Shown one piece after another: positions 6,801 through 9,070 of a stretch of DNA of 9,070 nt. Below the pieces are notes generated by a model. The model saw nothing but the letters and a program-made list of their open reading frames with translations, did no database searches and was not told the origin of the DNA. A program made the translations under genes and the position numbers. Source of the stretch: an uncultured Acidobacteriota bacterium (GTDB lineage: Bacteria > Acidobacteriota > Terriglobia > Terriglobales > Acidobacteriaceae); NCBI GenBank assembly GCA_903932385.1, contig CAIZGA010000547.1, forward strand, positions 1 to 9,070, written 5' to 3'. Each line of letters opens with the position of its first letter. Positions within the stretch are counted from its first letter, which is position 1.

Positions 6801-7580
6801 GTGCTGACCAAACGCATCATCGCCTGCCTGGACGTTCGCGACGGCCGCGTCGTGAAGGGCATCCAGTTTGTAGACATCATTGATGCGGGCGACCCGGCCG
6901 AGTTGGCGCACCGGCACGCCGCCGGCGGCGCAGATGAAATCGTCCTCCTCGACATCACGGCCACGCACGAAGGCCGCGGCACACTTATCGACACAGTGCA
7001 GCGCACAGCGCGCGAACTCTTCATCCCCTTCACCGTTGGCGGCGGCATTCGCACGGCAGATGATGCCGCAGCTGTCTTCGACGCTGGTGCAGATAAAGTC
7101 AGCATCAATTCCGCTGCCATTGCACGTCCTGAATTGATTGATGAAATCGGCCAGAGCTTCGGCGCGCAGGCGGTGATTGTCGCGATTGATGCACGGCGCA
7201 CTGCCAATGCAACGGACCCTGTCGGCGAGGCCGAGGTCTACGTGAGCGGCGGTCGCAAACCCACGGGACGCAAAGTTGTCGAGTGGGCGCGCGAGGCCGA
7301 ACAGCGTGGCGCTGGAGAAATTCTGCTCACGTCCATGGATGCGGATGGTACGCGCAATGGTTTTGACTGTGAGTTGACTGCACTCGTCAGTGAGGCCGTG
7401 CAGATTCCTGTCATCGCCAGCGGTGGCGCCGGCAACGCACAACATTTTGCTGATGTATTCGGCCGAGGCCGTGCCGATGCAGCGCTTGCAGCCAGCATAT
7501 TTCATTTCGGCATTACAGACAGTCGCGCATTGAAAGCAGAAATCCAACGCGCCGGCGTCGCTATGAGGCTCCCATGTTAA
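6801..7580 (+). CDS. hisF: imidazole glycerol phosphate synthase, cyclase subunit
   Basis: HisF is a TIM-barrel cyclase that uses ammonia from HisH to turn PRFAR into imidazole-glycerol phosphate and AICAR. The 259-residue protein has both catalytic aspartates: D11 in [15 protein letters not shown] and D130 in IVAIDARR. Phosphate-binding glycines appear in [13 protein letters not shown] (78-90) and IASGGAG, and [15 protein letters not shown] (175-189) is the usual loop. The start is GTG, immediately after the hisH stop, with GGAG (6791-6794) six bases upstream. The C-terminus is ordinary in length. The stop lies inside the start of hisA (7-base overlap). Confidence 0.97.
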   Translation: MLTKRIIACLDVRDGRVVKGIQFVDIIDAGDPAELAHRHAAGGADEIVLLDITATHEGRGTLIDTVQRTARELFIPFTVGGGIRTADDAAAVFDAGADKVSINSAAIARPELIDEIGQSFGAQAVIVAIDARRTANATDPVGEAEVYVSGGRKPTGRKVVEWAREAEQRGAGEILLTSMDADGTRNGFDCELTALVSEAVQIPVIASGGAGNAQHFADVFGRGRADAALAASIFHFGITDSRALKAEIQRAGVAMRLPC

Positions 7581-8248
7581 TTCCTTCGATAGATTTGATG
7601 GGCGGAAAAATCGTCCAGCTGGTACAGGGCGAGAAGTTGAAGCTCTCGTTTGACGACTTTGATTATTGGATTAATCGTTTCAGCAAATATCCGCTGGTGC
7701 AGTTGATTGATCTGGACGCGGCAATGCGTCAGGGCGACAACCGCGCGTTGATTGAGATGATCTGCAAGCGGCTGCCCTGCCAGGTGGGCGGCGGCATCCG
7801 CACGGCGCAGCAGGCCAAGGCATTGCTGGACGCGGGCGCGAAGAAAGTTATTTTTGGCTCATCACTCTTTAGTGAAGCTGGCATCAATACTGATTTCGCA
7901 AAAGAGATGAACGCCGCACTGGGTGAAGAGGTTCTGGTCTTCAGCGTGGACACGAAGAATGGGCGCGTTGCAGTAAAGGGCTGGAAAGAAAATGTTGCGC
8001 TCACGCCGGAAGAAGCCGTCACCTGGCTGGAGCCGTACTGCTCGGCATTTCTCTACACGCATGTGGATACGGAAGGCACGATGCAGGGATTCCCCATCAA
8101 TGTTGCTGCAATCCTGCGTGCGACTACGGCAAGACAACTCATCGTCGCCGGCGGAATTCGTGAACGTGCAGAAGTGGACGCGTTGGATGCAATGGGCGTG
8201 GACGCAGTGGCCGGCATGGCCGTCTACTCCGGCACGATGGAGGCATAG
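7574..8248 (+). CDS. hisA: ProFAR isomerase (phosphoribosylformimino-AICAR-P isomerase), divergent HisA
   Basis: HisA is a TIM barrel that performs the Amadori isomerisation of ProFAR to PRFAR, the substrate of HisHF. The 224 residues are somewhat shorter than the usual 240 or so. Recognisable elements are IPSIDLMGG (3-11) with the first catalytic aspartate D7, [25 protein letters not shown], the second aspartate in [24 protein letters not shown] and [14 protein letters not shown]. The segment after the first strand ([19 protein letters not shown]) departs from the usual RLxQGD-xxxxxxY-DP-x2-A pattern, and the last phosphate loop is altered ([10 protein letters not shown]). From memory this resembles a form shared by acidobacteria. 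Position between hisF and era leaves little doubt about the role. ATG 7574 overlaps hisF by seven bases, with GAGG at 7565-7568. Confidence 0.92.
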   Translation: MLIPSIDLMGGKIVQLVQGEKLKLSFDDFDYWINRFSKYPLVQLIDLDAAMRQGDNRALIEMICKRLPCQVGGGIRTAQQAKALLDAGAKKVIFGSSLFSEAGINTDFAKEMNAALGEEVLVFSVDTKNGRVAVKGWKENVALTPEEAVTWLEPYCSAFLYTHVDTEGTMQGFPINVAAILRATTARQLIVAGGIRERAEVDALDAMGVDAVAGMAVYSGTMEA

Positions 8249-8250
8249 GT

Positions 8251-9070
8251 ATGGCGCTTAAATCAGGATTCGTTTCAATCATCGGTCGGCCCAACGCAGG
8301 AAAATCTACGCTGCTGAATGCACTGGTCGGCGAGAAGGTCGCCATCGTTACACACAAGCCGCAAACTACGCGCACACGCATTCTTGGCGTGCTGGAACTT
8401 GCCGCGCAGAAAAAAGAAAAAGGCGTACCCGGTCATCCGCCGGCGCAAATTGTTTTTGTGGATACGCCCGGCATCCATCGCCCGTCCACGCATCTGGATA
8501 AACGCATGATGCAGGAAGTGAACGATGCGCTGGAGTCGCGCGACATTGTGATGCTGCTGGTGGATGCAACCCGGCGGCTACCCGAGGCAGGCGACACTGC
8601 GGCACACGGCAAGCGCGCCAAATCCGAAGATGAAGATGCCTTCACTATGCAGCTCATCGCCAAGCTGGACTGCCCGGTATTTCTGCTGCTCAACAAGATT
8701 GACATGGTGAGTCCCGCAGACCTGCTGCCGCTGATTGCGTACTGGTCGGCCAAGCGCAAGTTTGCGGAAATTATTCCCATCTCCGCACGCAAACGCAAAG
8801 GGCTGGATGTACTCACCAATCAAATTCTTGCGTACCTGCCCGAGGGCCAGCGATATTTTCCACGGGGGCAATATACAGACCAACCGGAACGCTTTCTCGC
8901 CGCAGAAATCATTCGTGAAAAAATCCTGATGCTGACCGGCGAAGAAGTCCAATTGATCGAAGAGTCCACCGGCATTCAACTGGACGAAGGGGCCGAAGCG
9001 TTGCTGCCGTTCCTGTCCAACAAGGCCGAGATGGAAGACGGAATGCACTTGGTCAGGGTGAAGATCGACC
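8251..9070 (+). CDS. era: GTPase Era, ribosome small-subunit maturation (partial, runs off right edge)
   Basis: Era is a GTPase that binds 16S rRNA near its 3' end through a C-terminal KH domain and helps 30S assembly. The 273 visible codons hold G1 GRPNAGKST (12-20), the switch PQTTRTR (37-43), G3 DTPG (71-74), G4 NKID (148-151) and G5 SAR (178-180). They also hold the Era-specific LPEGQRYFP (196-204), TDQPERFLAAEIIREKIL (209-226) and GEEV. The KH domain lies beyond the window. Two charged inserts enlarge the GTPase domain, at about 50-65 and 111-130. After EEV the usual PYA/PYS-type stretch is replaced by an unusual acidic segment (about 234-262). ATG 8251 follows the hisA stop by two bases, with GGAGG at 8239-8243, so era is likely co-transcribed with the his genes. 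Confidence 0.94.
   Translation, partial: MALKSGFVSIIGRPNAGKSTLLNALVGEKVAIVTHKPQTTRTRILGVLELAAQKKEKGVPGHPPAQIVFVDTPGIHRPSTHLDKRMMQEVNDALESRDIVMLLVDATRRLPEAGDTAAHGKRAKSEDEDAFTMQLIAKLDCPVFLLLNKIDMVSPADLLPLIAYWSAKRKFAEIIPISARKRKGLDVLTNQILAYLPEGQRYFPRGQYTDQPERFLAAEIIREKILMLTGEEVQLIEESTGIQLDEGAEALLPFLSNKAEMEDGMHLVRVKID

Overview
The window carries a nearly complete histidine-biosynthesis operon on the + strand, in the order hisI-hisG-hisD-hisC-hisB-hisH-hisF-hisA. It is followed two bases later by the start of era, a ribosome-assembly GTPase that runs off the right edge. The host is most likely an acidobacterium (Acidobacteriota, Terriglobia-like). This rests on my recognition of the divergent HisA form, the Era with extra inserts, and the style of the GT39-like membrane protein on the left. 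It is an inference without database support.

Left part (1-1759). The edge holds the end of an EgtB-like (ergothioneine synthase, FGE-sulfatase fold) reading frame. Its family resemblance stops abruptly near base 103, so it looks truncated or rearranged. A 19-codon hydrophobic mini-ORF with its own ribosome-binding site follows. A polytopic PMT/ArnT-like glycosyltransferase lies convergent on the minus strand (156-1532). It is followed by an AT-rich, gene-free stretch containing a 10-bp palindrome.

Regulatory part (1760-2003). This is the most interesting stretch. A TTGACA/17 bp/TACCCT promoter candidate points at a 28-codon leader ORF (1796-1882) with eight histidine codons within eleven. 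Downstream lies a perfect 12-bp GC-rich hairpin followed by five T residues, 60 bases before hisI. Between them are alternative pairings. The bases just after the His codons can pair either with a His-codon segment or with the 5' arm of the terminator. This is the layout of a ribosome-mediated histidine attenuator like enterobacterial hisL, here apparently outside the Proteobacteria. The promoter would put transcription start at or next to the leader ATG, so the leader may be translated leaderless.

His operon (2004-8248). The eight genes are packed with gaps of 0-14 bases or overlaps of 4-11 bases, which implies one transcript and translational coupling. Together they cover all steps from PRPP + ATP to histidine except two: phosphoribosyl-ATP pyrophosphatase (HisE; HisI lacks that domain) and histidinol-phosphate phosphatase (HisB is monofunctional). 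Both must be encoded elsewhere. HisG is the long form with its own C-terminal regulatory domain, so feedback inhibition and attenuation probably act together. No mobile element, CRISPR array, tRNA or rRNA was seen.
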